Shown piece by piece: positions 22,050 through 22,149 of a stretch of 22,149 nucleotides of DNA. The DNA comes from CAZGXI01 sp964529715 (GTDB lineage Bacteria > Chloroflexota > Anaerolineae > Aggregatilineales > Ch27): assembly GCA_964529715.1 (NCBI GenBank), contig CAZGXI010000052.1:1-22149 (forward strand), read 5' to 3'. The stretch's first letter is position 1. Every line of letters begins with the position of its first letter. The translations under genes and the position numbers were made by a program. The notes under the pieces are model-generated. The model searched no databases. It saw only the letters and a program-made list of their open reading frames with translations, and had not been told where the DNA came from.

Positions 22050-22091
22050 ATGGGCGCGATCAGGAGAGACAGTGACGACTCCGCCGCGTAG
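22050..22091 (+). CDS. Possible 13-codon leader peptide
   Basis: ATG at 22050 is preceded by GGAGG (22040-22044) with 5-base spacing, the best ribosome site in this region. The frame encodes MGAIRRDSDDSAA and stops at 22091. It overlaps, in another frame, a GTG-initiated ORF that stays open to the end. It may be a regulatory upstream ORF, or the true start of the next gene separated from it by an indel. Confidence 0.4.
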   Translation: MGAIRRDSDDSAA

Positions 22092-22149
22092 ACACGGCGG
22101 CTTCTCGGAGCACGCAGGACCCAGCGGTCTACGTTACGCTCCGAAGGCC
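22072..22149 (+). CDS. Possible start of an SOS-regulated gene (cut by the right edge)
   Basis: GTG at 22072 follows AGGAG (22062-22066) with 5-base spacing and opens 26 codons without a stop to the window end. The peptide begins VTTPPRRHGG and is basic. Nothing recognisable can be assigned from so short a piece. The upstream promoter carries an SOS box, so a DNA-damage function is possible. Confidence 0.45.
   Translation, partial: MTTPPRRHGGFSEHAGPSGLRYAPKA

Noticed and set aside
22080..22149. Riboswitch-like folding at the right edge (CCGCCG/CGGCGG, CGGAGC/GCTCCG)
   Set aside because: Short GC stems within a likely coding region; no known riboswitch core was recognised.

Overview
The window looks like a chromosomal segment of a GC-rich bacterium, most plausibly a member of the Chloroflexota (Anaerolineae-like). 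This is inferred from the gene families, the GAF histidine kinases, the CUT1 sugar operons with LacI regulators, and GAAC-N4-GTTC SOS boxes of the Gram-positive/Chloroflexota type. No rRNA or other phylogenetic marker is present, so the taxon is not proven. I see no tRNA, rRNA, CRISPR array, transposase or phage gene.

Region 1 (1-4266) is a DNA-repair and signalling block. On the minus strand, nth (endonuclease III), a double-GAF histidine kinase and a second histidine kinase that runs off the left edge are joined by two 4-base ATGA stop/start overlaps. Divergent from nth is a radical-SAM/helix-hairpin-helix protein of the COG4277 type. Its promoter has a perfect GAAC-N4-GTTC SOS box between -35 and -10. 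Both divergent promoters place the expected +1 on or next to the start codon, so both mRNAs are probably leaderless.

Region 2 (4366-6105) is a single gene for an L-fucose-isomerase-like sugar isomerase, closed by a good intrinsic terminator.

Region 3 (6155-11617) is a first sugar-uptake operon: a LacI regulator behind a perfect 26-bp palindromic operator, an exported binding protein, two CUT1 permeases and a tandem-GNAT acetyltransferase.

Region 4 (11733-21880) is a second sugar operon. Its control region has a near-consensus promoter, two mirror-image AAACGTTT operators 62 bp apart and a terminator-like hairpin between them. The genes are a binding protein (apparent -1 frameshift at a G7 run), an oversized MalF-type permease with about 255 extra membrane-rich residues inside its core, a MalG-type permease with a 100-residue four-cysteine outer loop, a DUF624/YesL membrane protein, a GH130 mannoside phosphorylase/hydrolase, a second LacI regulator and a GH65 disaccharide phosphorylase. 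Imported oligosaccharides are probably cleaved in the cytoplasm, largely by phosphorolysis. No transporter ATPase and no beta-phosphoglucomutase are in the window.

Region 5 (21881-22149) holds a strong promoter with a second spacer-located SOS box, a 13-codon ORF and the start of a gene cut by the right edge.

The most unusual items are the two enlarged permeases of the second transporter, the SOS-box promoters, and the looped-operator/attenuator control region of the second operon.
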